A stretch of 64,000 nt of DNA, taken from assembly GCA_017545505.1 (NCBI GenBank), contig JAFWNB010000004.1:1-64000 (forward strand), in the 5' to 3' direction. Each line of letters opens with the position of its first letter. The first letter of the stretch is position 1. The position numbers were made by a program, and so were the translations under genes. This document shows, piece by piece, positions 22,278 to 30,777 of this stretch. The stretch comes from Candidatus Saccharimonadota bacterium (GTDB lineage Bacteria > Patescibacteriota > Saccharimonadia > Saccharimonadales > Saccharimonadaceae). The notes beneath the pieces were generated by a model. The model saw only the letters and a list, made by a program, of their open reading frames with translations, had not been told where the DNA came from and searched no databases.

Positions 22278-25200
22278 TTAGAACTCCTCTCCGAGGTCAA
22301 CTGTACCATCATCTTCATCGACCTCTGTTATTTCGATACCTTCTTCAGCCATCATGGCTTCTGCCTCATCCTCGTCGAGATCGAGAATTTGTGGCTCGGT
22401 ATCTTTTTTATGTTGATCATAGATGGATTGATCATCTTTAGATTTTTCAATCTCTTTGGATGTTTTTTCAATTACATCGCCCGCATCTGTGGCTTCACCG
22501 TGATCTAAGAGATCTACTTTTAGACCTAGACCTTGAAGCTCTTTGACGAGAACATTGAAGCCTTCAGGAAGCTTCGGACCCTCAATTGGTTCATGCTTAA
22601 TGATTGCTTCATATGCCTTTGCACGGCCATAAACATCATCTGATTTTATTGTGAGCATTTCTTGAAGTGTAGTAGCTGCACCATATGCTTCTAGGGCCCA
22701 CACCTCCATTTCCCCGAAACGCTGACCACCATTTTGGGCTTTACCGCCGAGTGGCTGCTGAGTAACCATTGTGTAAGGGCCGGTCGAACGAGCGTGAATT
22801 TTATCTTCTACCATATGGTGAAGCTTCAACATATGCATTACACCGACCGAAGTTCTTTCATTAAATGGCTCACCAGTCAAACCGTCGTAGAGTTGAACGC
22901 GGCCATCTTTATCGAAACCAGCCTTTTCGAGTTCGCTGGAAATGATCTCGTCTGGGACTCCGTTAAATGATGGTGTGGCCACTTTGTAACCTAATGCTCT
23001 TGCTGCCATACCAAGGTGAGTTTCAAATAGCTGTCCAAGATTCATACGTGATGGGACGCCCATTGGGCTTAAAATTACATCAATTGGTGTACCATCCGCC
23101 ATAAACGGCATATCTTCTACTGGGAGGATACGAGAAACTACACCTTTGTTACCGTGACGACCAGCGAGCTTGTCGCCAACGCCAATTTTGCGCATTTCAG
23201 CTACAAAGATTTTAATCTGCATAATGACACCAGCTTTTAATTCATGGCCTTGTTCACGGGTATAAACACGAACATCCACTACTTTACCGGTAGATGAGCC
23301 ATTCATGCGTACCGACGTATCGCGGACGTCTTTAGCTTTTTCGCCAAAGATGGCGCGAAGGAGGCGTTCCTCACTACTTAATTCTTGTTCGCCTTTTGGT
23401 GTAATTTTGCCTACCAGAATATCACCATTTTTGACTTCTGAGCCAACTGCGACGATACCATCTTCGCCAAGATGACGAAGTGAATGTTCTGAAACGTTTG
23501 GAATATCGCGAGTGACTTGTTCTGGACCAAGTTTTGTTTCGCGGACTTCAACATCGAAATCCTTAATATTGATAGAAGTTAGAGTATCGTCTTCTACTAA
23601 TCTATTTGATATAACAATAGCATCATCCATGTTGTAACCACGCCACGGCATGAAAGCTACAAGTAAATCACGACCAAGCGCAAGTTCGCCATCATTAATA
23701 GATGCTCCCTCGATTAATATATCATCTTTTTTGACTTTTTGGCCGCTTGCAACTTTACAACGCTGGTTATAACAACGGTCGTCGTTGGTTTTTTCGAAAT
23801 GTTGCAATTTGTATTCGACGTCACCGCCTTTATCATAAGTTACAACAATAGATTCACCATCTGCTTTCTTGACTGCACCACTGCCAGTCGCGACAACTAA
23901 TTGAGAAGTGTTTCTAGCGATTTCTCGTTCAATACCAGTGCCTACGATTGGATTGTCATTTTTAAGCAAAGGAACTGCCTGTTTCTGCATTGCGCAGGCC
24001 ATTAGGGAACGGTCTACACGGTTTTTTTCTACGAATGGGATCAAAGAAGCTGAAGTACCGAGAATTTCCTTATGTGCAGCATCAATATGGGTTACTTTTG
24101 ATGCCTCTACCTGAGCTGGCGTACCGTGTACACGAGCGGAAACCCAATCTTCAACGAATTTGCCGTTTTTGTCGAGTTTAACCGACGCATCTGCGATGAC
24201 CATATCGTTTTCGGTGTCTGCGTCCATGTAGACAACCTCGTCAGTAACTTTACCATTTTTTACGACTCTATATGGCGCTTCAATAAAACCATATTTATTG
24301 ATACGAGCATAAGTAGCAAAGTTTAACACCAAACCTACGTTTCCACCTTCTGGTGTCTCTACTGTACAAATACGTCCATAGTGTGTTGGGTGGGCGTCAC
24401 GAACGTCAAACCCAGCGCGCTCACGAGTGAGACCGCCAGGGCCCATCGAACTGAGGCGGCGCTTATGGGCTAATTCTGAATATGGGTTGACTTCGTCCAT
24501 GAGCTGTGAAAGTTGTGAGGTAGAAAAGAATTCTTTAACAGCTGCTACAACTGGACGAGAGTTCAATAATTGTGAAGGCGTAACGTCTTCGAGACTTGCC
24601 ATAGACATGCGGTCAAGAATATTTCGCTGTAAGCGCAACATACCAAGACGGAATTGCCTTTGAACTAGCTCGCCAACTAGTTTTACTCTACGATTTGATA
24701 ATGAGTCGATATCATCAGCTGGCTCTTGAGTATTATTTAGTCTAATAATTTCTGAAACAATCGCAATGACATCTTCCATTTGCAATGTACGATGTTCTGG
24801 ATCGTTTGGCGTATCGAAGTGGAGTCTACGATTGATTTTAAAACGACCGACATCTGAATAATCATATCTTTTTGGATCAAAGAATGTGCGCTCAATCATT
24901 GATTTAGCATTTTCCACGGTTGCTAAATCGCCTGGACGGAGACGTCGGTATACTTCTAGTAAAGCTTCACCTTGCGTAGAGCTCGTATCTTTTTCGAGCG
25001 TAGACTCGATATAGCTTTTATCGCCATTATCTACGTTCGTAAATTTAGATTTGATTTCTGATTGAGTCATGCCGAGTGCTCTTAAGAAAGTGGTCACGGG
25101 GATTTTGCGACGGCGATCGATTTTAACATAAATTGCACCGTTTGCGGCCGTCTCAAATTCGAGCCATGCACCACGACCTGGAATAACTTTTGCACCATAG

Positions 25201-25658
25201 TATCTGCGCATCCCTATAGTATCAGCACTGAAGAACACGCCTGCAGAACGAATGAGCTGCGAGACAATAACGCGCTCGGTACCATTAATAATGAACGTTG
25301 CACGTTCGGTCATCCAAGGATAATCGCCAAAATAAATATCTTGTTCTTTCTTTTCGCCAGTGGTTTTGTTTTCGAGCTCAACTAAAACATGTAGTGGAGC
25401 TTCGTATGTGGCTAAATTGTATTTAGCTTGCTGTTCTGACTCTTTTGGATCTTTGAAATAATAATCTTTAAAACGGAGTGATAGTTTTTGCCCAGTGTAA
25501 TCGTCAATAGGATTGAGTTCAGCAAAAACTTCACGAAGTCCGTTTTTTACAAAATCTGCCCATGAATCTTTTTGGTGTGCCGTAAGATCCGGAATTGGCA
25601 GAGCTTGATCGCCTTCGGTGAAAAATACCCTCTCACCTAACTTCGGTTTTGTTGCCAT
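22278..25658 (-). CDS. rpoB: RNA polymerase beta subunit
   Basis: A 1126-residue catalytic subunit. Diagnostic stretches are SQLSQLMDEVNPYSELAHKR with RRLSSMGPGGLTRERAGFDV (the rifampicin pocket), HPTHYGRICTVETPEGGNVG, the GYNMDDAIVISNRLV motif and KLAGRHGNKGVVSRILP. The C-terminal ~60 residues after the conserved end are very acidic (EEGIEITEVDEDDGT). Rifampicin-pocket residues look wild type (S in SQLS, H in AHKR). It forms an operon with rpoC and is preceded by a ~120-base leader; rplJL are not adjacent. Confidence 0.97.
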   Translation of the reverse strand: MATKPKLGERVFFTEGDQALPIPDLTAHQKDSWADFVKNGLREVFAELNPIDDYTGQKLSLRFKDYYFKDPKESEQQAKYNLATYEAPLHVLVELENKTTGEKKEQDIYFGDYPWMTERATFIINGTERVIVSQLIRSAGVFFSADTIGMRRYYGAKVIPGRGAWLEFETAANGAIYVKIDRRRKIPVTTFLRALGMTQSEIKSKFTNVDNGDKSYIESTLEKDTSSTQGEALLEVYRRLRPGDLATVENAKSMIERTFFDPKRYDYSDVGRFKINRRLHFDTPNDPEHRTLQMEDVIAIVSEIIRLNNTQEPADDIDSLSNRRVKLVGELVQRQFRLGMLRLQRNILDRMSMASLEDVTPSQLLNSRPVVAAVKEFFSTSQLSQLMDEVNPYSELAHKRRLSSMGPGGLTRERAGFDVRDAHPTHYGRICTVETPEGGNVGLVLNFATYARINKYGFIEAPYRVVKNGKVTDEVVYMDADTENDMVIADASVKLDKNGKFVEDWVSARVHGTPAQVEASKVTHIDAAHKEILGTSASLIPFVEKNRVDRSLMACAMQKQAVPLLKNDNPIVGTGIEREIARNTSQLVVATGSGAVKKADGESIVVTYDKGGDVEYKLQHFEKTNDDRCYNQRCKVASGQKVKKDDILIEGASINDGELALGRDLLVAFMPWRGYNMDDAIVISNRLVEDDTLTSINIKDFDVEVRETKLGPEQVTRDIPNVSEHSLRHLGEDGIVAVGSEVKNGDILVGKITPKGEQELSSEERLLRAIFGEKAKDVRDTSVRMNGSSTGKVVDVRVYTREQGHELKAGVIMQIKIFVAEMRKIGVGDKLAGRHGNKGVVSRILPVEDMPFMADGTPIDVILSPMGVPSRMNLGQLFETHLGMAARALGYKVATPSFNGVPDEIISSELEKAGFDKDGRVQLYDGLTGEPFNERTSVGVMHMLKLHHMVEDKIHARSTGPYTMVTQQPLGGKAQNGGQRFGEMEVWALEAYGAATTLQEMLTIKSDDVYGRAKAYEAIIKHEPIEGPKLPEGFNVLVKELQGLGLKVDLLDHGEATDAGDVIEKTSKEIEKSKDDQSIYDQHKKDTEPQILDLDEDEAEAMMAEEGIEITEVDEDDGTVDLGEEF

Positions 25659-25780
25659 TCTACCTCTTTTTTATTAGTGTTATTATAATCTTTAGCGCCG
25701 AAGATTACTGCCCTATATCCCCCAGAAAGTCGCCAGCTTCCCTAAGTATTAAAAATAAGGCACACTACTTCTTATATCTA

Positions 25781-25809
25781 AATATATCGTATTTTTCGAA
25801 AAAAATCAA
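25781..25809 (-). promoter_or_regulatory. rpoBC promoter
   Basis: On the minus strand TTGATT (25804-25809), 17-base spacer and TATATT (25781-25786). The leader of about 115 bases includes a hairpin TAATCT/AGATTA near 25690. Confidence 0.7.
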
Positions 25810-25817
25810 GAGTTTTT

Positions 25818-25848
25818 TGCCAAAAAAGCACCACAAATTGGTGCTTTT
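25818..25848 (-). terminator. Terminator of the rpsP-khpA transcript
   Basis: AAAAAAGCACC and GGTGCTTTTTT flank a seven-base loop, a symmetrical hairpin with T and A runs, between khpA and the rpoB promoter. Confidence 0.85.
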
Positions 25849-25946
25849 TTAGACATATAAGACTCTCAACTTTTTTTATAAGCTGACTCGCAGTTAGTTA
25901 GCTTATTTTTATTTTACGCTTATGATTTAGATTTGTCAAGACTTTT

Positions 25947-26363
25947 TTAAATATCTAGATCATCTAAATCAGCTAGTTCAGCACGAGTTTTTTCGGCTAG
26001 TTCTGAAGTCTCTTCTTCTGGTTCTTCTTCGGCTTCTACTGGTTCTTCCTCTGGTTCCTCAGAGTTTTCCACAGGTTTTTCCACTGGTTTTTCTTGTCGC
26101 CTTGGCGCATCCTCTTCATCGGTATTAACAATTTTTAAATTGTAGCGAGCATCTTGCTTTGTACCAAGAGCACGGAGTAATACCCGGAGTGCCTGTGCCG
26201 TTACCCCTCTTTTACCAATCACCCTGCCGACATCTTCTGGGTCTACAGTTAGACTGAGCAAAACCCCTTTTTCGTCGATTTTTCTATCTACTGCTACCTT
26301 TTCTGGATTATTGACTAAGGTTTTTACGATGTATTCTACAAATTGTTGGTCGATAGTAGCCAT
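25947..26363 (-). CDS. khpA: KH-domain RNA-binding protein
   Basis: A 138-residue protein. Residues 1-80 are a single KH domain with the GxxG loop VIGKRGVTAQALR (50-53), as in KhpA, the partner of KhpB/Jag in sRNA and division control. The rest is an acidic Glu/Pro tail (~85-138), longer than in ordinary ~80-residue KhpA. The neighbour rpsP upstream is the conserved context in many bacteria (rpsP-khpA-rimM-trmD); here rimM and trmD are missing. Confidence 0.88.
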   Translation of the reverse strand: MATIDQQFVEYIVKTLVNNPEKVAVDRKIDEKGVLLSLTVDPEDVGRVIGKRGVTAQALRVLLRALGTKQDARYNLKIVNTDEEDAPRRQEKPVEKPVENSEEPEEEPVEAEEEPEEETSELAEKTRAELADLDDLDI

Positions 26364-26428
26364 GTTTTCTCCTTAATTTAGTGCTTTGAAATAATTATAC
26401 CACAAACGTTTTGCTTAGTATTAGAAAA

Positions 26429-26815
26429 CTACGCTTTTGCTTCTTCAGCTTCTTCGGCTTTTAGCTCTTCTACCGGTGCTTCAGCAGGAGCCGGCTCTTC
26501 TTTTGGTTGATTTTTGCGAAGTTTATCAGCGTGTTTTGCCGTAGCTGTCTTTTTGTTGGCTAATTTAACCCATTTTGGTAGTTTTATACCATTTTTACTT
26601 AAAATAAAAGCTACACGGCTTGAAGGCTGAGCTCCATTATTTAAATATTTTTCTACCGCTTCTTTGTCTAGGGTTAGAGCCTTAGTTGCGGGGTTATAGT
26701 TGCCGACCTCAGCCACAACGCGCCCCGAAAGAGGATGACGCTGTGATTCTTGGACGACTATCCGGTACGTAGGATAATGCGCCCGGCCTTTACGTTGCAT
26801 GCGAATCGCTAGCAT
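26429..26815 (-). CDS. rpsP: 30S ribosomal protein S16 (bS16)
   Basis: The first ~85 residues are the S16 core: MLAIRMQRKGRAHYPTYRIV, VEVGNYNP-type turn (EVGNYNPATKALTL), and YLNNGAQPSSRVAFIL. A 40-residue Lys then Ala/Glu-rich tail follows, an extension seen in other ribosomal proteins here. AGGAG upstream. First gene before khpA. Confidence 0.96.
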   Translation of the reverse strand: MLAIRMQRKGRAHYPTYRIVVQESQRHPLSGRVVAEVGNYNPATKALTLDKEAVEKYLNNGAQPSSRVAFILSKNGIKLPKWVKLANKKTATAKHADKLRKNQPKEEPAPAEAPVEELKAEEAEEAKA

Positions 26816-26859
26816 TGTTTCTCCTTTATTTTATTAACTTTGTTATTTTAGCATATTTT

Positions 26860-26896
26860 TCAAAAAATGAAAAGGGGGAGCCCGTGGCTCCCCTTA
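26860..26896 (-). terminator. Terminator of the 26902 gene
   Basis: AAGGGG-GAGCC / GGCTCCCCTT hairpin with T-rich sequence after it on the minus strand. Confidence 0.8.
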
Positions 26897-26901
26897 GACT
26901 T

Positions 26902-27483
26902 TTACAGCTTGACCGACTGCTGTCGTCGGTACAGGACGATCCTTTCGATATCCTGCATCGACGCGATGCGGCCGCTGTTAAGTAACATTTTGAGTTCCTT
27001 CCAGAACTCTTCTCGGTTCCGATCGGATTCGAAAATCCGAATTTCGAAACCATATCCAGGCTCCATCACTTCTTTGCCGAAATAATCTTTTTTGACAAAG
27101 TAGCTGAAGGTCAGCCAATCGAGGAAATTATCAATTTCCTTAACTGGCTTGATGCCTTTCTCTTCCAGCGCTTCATTCAGCTCACGAACAAGCTTTTCGC
27201 AGCGTTTCTTACAACCGTTGTTTACGGCGTAGTTCAGTCGCGTAAAAGCGTTTTTGAGATCTTCCGAGCTCGCGCCGGAAATGGACTTCCCTGAAAGAAA
27301 ACCCTTCGAAAAATATCTCTTAGCGGAACCGTCTACCTCGCTCAGAGGAAGATTGTAGTCCCTCCAGAGACCCATTTCATACTGGGTCTTCCTTACTTTG
27401 GCATACTTTAAAAGAGCTGCCTCATTACCGGAGAAAAGCTCCTCCAAAATTACCTTAATTGGTCTTTTAATGTTCTCCGCCAT
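26902..27483 (-). CDS. Hypothetical soluble protein
   Basis: A 193-residue product, mostly charged alpha-helix, with no signal peptide or membrane segment. Recognisable stretches are EEKGIKPVKEIDNFLDWLTFSYF and the end SMQDIERIVLYRRQQ, but I do not recognise a family. It is monocistronic: its own near-consensus promoter (27521-27549), a GGGGGTGAT Shine-Dalgarno and a strong terminator. Base composition is visibly richer in G and C than rpsP or rnc, as is true of the hydrolase gene at 11164, which suggests later acquisition. Confidence 0.65.
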   Translation of the reverse strand: MAENIKRPIKVILEELFSGNEAALLKYAKVRKTQYEMGLWRDYNLPLSEVDGSAKRYFSKGFLSGKSISGASSEDLKNAFTRLNYAVNNGCKKRCEKLVRELNEALEEKGIKPVKEIDNFLDWLTFSYFVKKDYFGKEVMEPGYGFEIRIFESDRNREEFWKELKMLLNSGRIASMQDIERIVLYRRQQSVKL

Positions 27484-27520
27484 ATCTTATCACCCCCTAA
27501 CTGAGCGGAATTATATCTAT

Positions 27521-27549
27521 ATTATAGCACATTTTACCATAAAATGCAA
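27521..27549 (-). promoter_or_regulatory. Promoter of the 26902 gene
   Basis: Minus-strand TTGCAT (27544-27549), 17-base spacer, TATAAT (27521-27526), giving a leader of ~35 bases. Confidence 0.8.
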
Positions 27550-27591
27550 TATTTTAAAGCGTTAAAAAATGGGGCGCATTGGCCCCTGTAA

Positions 27592-27987
27592 TTAATGATA
27601 AATGATTTCTTTTAAAGATTTGGCTGGACATCCCTTAAATATCCTTCGCCTACATTTAGAGCGTAATGCTCTACAGGTTTCTTCGTTTTGCAAGTTGTTG
27701 TATAGCCAATCTCGGTCTATTGGTTCCACTTTGTATGCTTTACATACCTTTTTGAAATATTCGATTTCTGTGTCGACTTTTTTTGAAAAGTGCACCTTAG
27801 CGCTATTTAGGCGCTTTAGATCGCCACCATATCTCTCTCGGAAAATCTCCTGGACTTTTGAGGAATACCCCAACGAGAGAACACACTGAAATAACAGCCT
27901 TGTTTCTTGATATAATATCCAGTGGTTGATTAACTCAGCCGCCGATCTCCAATATTCGTTGCTCGAAAAATCTTCTGGAATTTCCAT
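27592..27987 (-). CDS. Hypothetical soluble protein, Cys- and Arg-containing end
   Basis: A 131-residue protein of mainly alpha-helical character. The C-terminal part has several Cys and a basic cluster (ETCRALRSKCRRRIFKGCP), possibly a nucleic-acid or metal site, but the spacing is not a known finger. Start fixed by AAAGGGGGGGA before the ATG. Monocistronic under its own promoter (28039-28067) and downstream of rnc. Not recognised; it may be functionally paired with the neighbouring unknown gene at 26902, which has the same style of promoter and Shine-Dalgarno. Confidence 0.6.
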   Translation of the reverse strand: MEIPEDFSSNEYWRSAAELINHWILYQETRLLFQCVLSLGYSSKVQEIFRERYGGDLKRLNSAKVHFSKKVDTEIEYFKKVCKAYKVEPIDRDWLYNNLQNEETCRALRSKCRRRIFKGCPAKSLKEIIYH

Positions 27988-28038
27988 AACCGTCCCCCCC
28001 CTTTTTTTTATACGAAATCATTTTAATGTGCTTTCGTA

Positions 28039-28067
28039 GTTATACCACACTTATTAACGTAAGTCAA
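28039..28067 (-). promoter_or_regulatory. Promoter of the 27592 gene
   Basis: Minus-strand TTGACT (28062-28067), 17-base spacer, TATAAC (28039-28044). The -35 overlaps the last codons of rnc. The leader contains a hairpin ACGAAA/TTTCGT. Confidence 0.8.
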
Positions 28068-28771
28068 GAATTCTTAGGGGTAGCACGATATTTTTTAACG
28101 CCTTCTCTAGCGGCGTTTGTTTGAGCCTCTTGCTTAGAATGACCTGTGCCAATGCCTTTTAGTTTACCGTTGACATATAGACCAACAGTAAACGTTTTGT
28201 CATGATCAGGACCTTCTTCTTTCATAGTTTTATAGATTGGCGTAACGCCATCATACTTCTGGGATAATTCTTGAACATACGATTTCGGATCGCGCCAGGT
28301 TCCCTCTTCTAGAACGGTATCAATCTTCACTAAAATATGCTTATCGATAAACTCACGCGCTTTTTCGTACCCTTGGTCTAGATAAATCGCACCAATTACC
28401 GCTTCGAAACAGTCCGCTAAAATAGAATCGTGAGCTCTTTCTGAGCCGTGTGCTTCCCCTTTGGAAAGACGCACGAGCGGTTCGTAACCAAGTTCTTTGC
28501 CGGCATCGCCGATTGACTCCGTGCGGACAAGTGCGGCGCGTACCGCAGTCATAATTCCCTCAGGTTCGTTGTAATTGCGATACAAAAAATCTGAAGAAAC
28601 TAATTCTAAAACTGCATCACCTAAAAATTCTAGCCGCTCGTTATGCTCGTGTGCGGATTTATGTTCATTGACGTAGCTGCGGTGGGTAAGGGCGGTTACG
28701 AGTAAGTTGATATCGTTAAATTCAAAACCAAGCTTTTCTTTTGCGAACTCTTGATACTTGGTTACTTCCAT
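28064..28771 (-). CDS. rnc: Ribonuclease III
   Basis: I start it at ATG 28771, six bases after a full AGGAGG; an upstream ATG at 28795 overlaps the nudix gene and lacks a site. The 235-residue enzyme cuts double-stranded RNA in rRNA and mRNA maturation. The nuclease signature NERLEFLGDAVLELV carries the catalytic acids, and ILADCFEAVIGAIYLDQG the second acidic patch. A dsRNA-binding domain fills the C-terminus (PKSYVQELSQKYDG to GHSKQEAQTNAAREG). It follows nudix and nusB in one transcript. Confidence 0.95.
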   Translation of the reverse strand: MEVTKYQEFAKEKLGFEFNDINLLVTALTHRSYVNEHKSAHEHNERLEFLGDAVLELVSSDFLYRNYNEPEGIMTAVRAALVRTESIGDAGKELGYEPLVRLSKGEAHGSERAHDSILADCFEAVIGAIYLDQGYEKAREFIDKHILVKIDTVLEEGTWRDPKSYVQELSQKYDGVTPIYKTMKEEGPDHDKTFTVGLYVNGKLKGIGTGHSKQEAQTNAAREGVKKYRATPKNS

Positions 28772-28781
28772 TTGTTGCCTC

Positions 28782-29366
28782 CTATTTATAATCACCGGCG
28801 CGAATTTTTTTCTTGGCGATTAGCATTAATTTTTCTATATCATCATATTCGATTGCGTCTAGTGCCTTGGCAAACGAAAACCACTTAATCCCCTTCATCC
28901 ATTTTTCTGGTGTTGGCATTTCGTGACTATCTAGTGCCTGAACTAGATAAATCTGGGTGGTCATGAGCACCAATTTGTCTTGACGGCGATATTTGAAATG
29001 AATTTTACCAAGCCAAGTTAATATTGAGACATTTTTTAGCCCAGTTTCTTCTTCTATTTCTCGACGAGCAGTCATTTTGGCGGTTTCACCTGGCTCGATA
29101 TGGCCCTTTGGAATCGTCCAGCGTTCTTTTGAGTCCTGGATTAGCAAGACTTCAATATCTTTCTTGTCTTTAGTGAAACGGAAAATTATACCACCCGAAG
29201 TTGGCTCACGAACGATCTCTTGAATGGCCGTTTTTTTGCGAAATACGGCTGATTTAATTTTGTCGAATGCCGACTCTTTAACTCTTTCGGTCGGAAGCGC
29301 TTCCGGCACCTTTAGGGCCCTTCGCGCCGTCGGCTCCATCGACGGGTTTGTCCTCTTTTCCATCAT
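28782..29366 (-). CDS. Nudix hydrolase
   Basis: The Nudix box runs [22 protein letters not shown] around the middle of the protein, matching GX5EX7REUXEEXGU, so it should hydrolyse a nucleoside diphosphate derivative; WTIPKGHIE preceding it is typical of diadenosine-polyphosphate or RNA-cap type members. The start is uncertain: candidate ATGs at 29411, 29366 and 29339 all lie inside nusB. I use 29366, an ~88-base overlap. The first ~45 residues are low-complexity and probably arose from the overlapping GC-rich palindromic sequence. Confidence 0.82.
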   Translation of the reverse strand: MMEKRTNPSMEPTARRALKVPEALPTERVKESAFDKIKSAVFRKKTAIQEIVREPTSGGIIFRFTKDKKDIEVLLIQDSKERWTIPKGHIEPGETAKMTARREIEEETGLKNVSILTWLGKIHFKYRRQDKLVLMTTQIYLVQALDSHEMPTPEKWMKGIKWFSFAKALDAIEYDDIEKLMLIAKKKIRAGDYK

Positions 29367-29802
29367 TTTCGGTAATTCCAAGTTTCTTATAAGCCGTGCC
29401 GAGAACTCCATTGATAAATTTAGAGGAATTCTCTGAGCCGAATGCTTTGGCTAGCTCTACGGCTTCATTAATTGCGACTTTCGGCGGGATAGAATCCCCA
29501 CATTCCGAAAGCTCATATAGCCCCATCCTAAGTATATTTCTATCAATTGCCGAAATTGATTCAATTGGCCATTCCGGAGCGAGAGGAGCTAGTACTTTGT
29601 CTAGAGTCTCAAAATTGTTTTTTACATTCCGTGCTAAATTATAGACAAATTCAGTATCTCCTAAGGCTTTTTCGTATGGTTCAATGTTTTTTGCTACGAC
29701 AATATCTAGATCGACTTCGGGGTCACCAGCAAGAGTGCGGAGTTCGAATTCGTACAAACTCTGTAAAACAATTACTCTGCCTAAATGTCGATTACTTGCC
29801 AT
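29278..29802 (-). CDS. nusB: Transcription antitermination protein NusB
   Basis: A 174-residue protein. The core (residues 1-140) fits NusB, which joins NusE (S10) on box[39 protein letters not shown] and [31 protein letters not shown]. The ~30-residue tail (Asp/Gly/Lys/Ala-rich) is unusual and is encoded by the palindromic stretch 29292-29345 that also encodes the nudix N-terminus in another frame. It follows rpmF closely. Confidence 0.93.
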   Translation of the reverse strand: MASNRHLGRVIVLQSLYEFELRTLAGDPEVDLDIVVAKNIEPYEKALGDTEFVYNLARNVKNNFETLDKVLAPLAPEWPIESISAIDRNILRMGLYELSECGDSIPPKVAINEAVELAKAFGSENSSKFINGVLGTAYKKLGITENDGKEDKPVDGADGAKGPKGAGSASDRKS

Positions 29803-29817
29803 ATTTTAAATCTTCTC

Positions 29818-29976
29818 TTATTTATTAGTTTTAACTTTTAGATTTGGGGTGGTTTTCTTGGTCTCAAAAGCTTTAACTGGAGAGGTTTTGTTAACTCTTT
29901 TAGCAAGCTTTAACCTAAGATGACTCCTACGTAGACCGGTTTTGCGCGGGCTACTTTGTTTTTTTGGTTCAGGCAT
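29818..29976 (-). CDS. rpmF: 50S ribosomal protein L32 (bL32)
   Basis: A 52-residue frame from ATG 29974-29976 to TAA 29818-29820. The start EPKKQSSPRKTGLRRSHLRL matches the L32 N-terminus (the PKRKTSKSRRDMRRSHW pattern). The zinc-binding cysteines of many L32 proteins are absent, replaced by a Lys/Thr-rich end, parallel to the cysteine-free L36 here. AAGGAG lies six bases before the ATG. It ends 15 bases before nusB. Confidence 0.85.
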   Translation of the reverse strand: MPEPKKQSSPRKTGLRRSHLRLKLAKRVNKTSPVKAFETKKTTPNLKVKTNK

Positions 29977-30070
29977 TTTGCTCCTTAGTTTAATAGATAA
30001 TTTTATTTATAATACCACGAAAATCAAAAATAGACAATAATAACATCGATGGATTATTTAAACAAATCAA

Positions 30071-30274
30071 TTATTTTAGGTTCTTTAAAGCTTTTTTGAT
30101 GGCTGGACGGTCGAATCCAACGATTCTTTCACCGTTTATTTCGGTGACCGGGACTACGGAAATCCAATCTTCTTTAGTAGCGTCCATTTCTTGGTATTCA
30201 ATGCCTTGCTCATCTAACCAATTCATGAGCGCGTGGCAATAAACACAGGTTGGTGTGGTATAAATTTTAATCAT
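30071..30274 (-). CDS. Glutaredoxin-like / NrdH-type redoxin
   Basis: A 67-residue thioredoxin-fold protein with the redox motif CVYC (residues 10-13) after IKIYTTPT and the cis-Pro turn VPVTEINGERIVGFD. It would reduce disulfides, possibly of ribonucleotide reductase. The first codons overlap the methyltransferase gene stop by four bases (ATGA type), so the pair is coupled. Confidence 0.85.
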   Translation of the reverse strand: MIKIYTTPTCVYCHALMNWLDEQGIEYQEMDATKEDWISVVPVTEINGERIVGFDRPAIKKALKNLK

Positions 30275-30777
30275 AGGTTCATTATAACATACGAAGCAAT
30301 AGCTGCTGCTACGGAAACATTGAATGATTCTTTTTTGCCGTGCATTGGTATTTCTAAAAATAGATTAAATATATCATGAAGTGAATAATTTATACCATGT
30401 ACTTCTTCACCTAAAACTAAAACTATTTTCTCTGAAAGATTTTGTTTTAGCTTTGAGTCATTTAACTTTATTATTTTGCCCGATTCTATGTTATTTTCTA
30501 GGCCAATTATTTGCCAACCAGATTCTTTATACTTTTTTAGCTCAAGCTTGATATCGTCTGATAAATCTATTTTCAGCATATCTTCGGCGCCCAGTGCTGT
30601 TTTATGGATTTCTTTGTCCAATTTTTCCCTTAAATGGGGCAACAATTTTGAGTCATGCACTCTTGGAGTGTAGCCCGATAAAATGACTTTTTCTACGCCT
30701 AGCCCTTCTGCAGTGCGAAGTATTGCTCCAACGTTATAGGTCGAACGGATATTATCTAAAACTAAAACTAATTTCAT
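30271..30777 (-). CDS. SpoU-family (SPOUT) RNA methyltransferase
   Basis: A 168-residue knotted methyltransferase for 2'-O-ribose methylation of tRNA or rRNA. Three SpoU motifs are present: LDNIRSTYNVGAILRTAEG, then LVLGEEVHGI, and IPMHGKKESFNVSVAAAIASY. There is no separate RNA-binding domain, so it resembles TrmL/TrmH-type small enzymes. It overlaps leuS by four bases and the redoxin gene by four, forming a coupled trio. Confidence 0.9.
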   Translation of the reverse strand: MKLVLVLDNIRSTYNVGAILRTAEGLGVEKVILSGYTPRVHDSKLLPHLREKLDKEIHKTALGAEDMLKIDLSDDIKLELKKYKESGWQIIGLENNIESGKIIKLNDSKLKQNLSEKIVLVLGEEVHGINYSLHDIFNLFLEIPMHGKKESFNVSVAAAIASYVIMNL

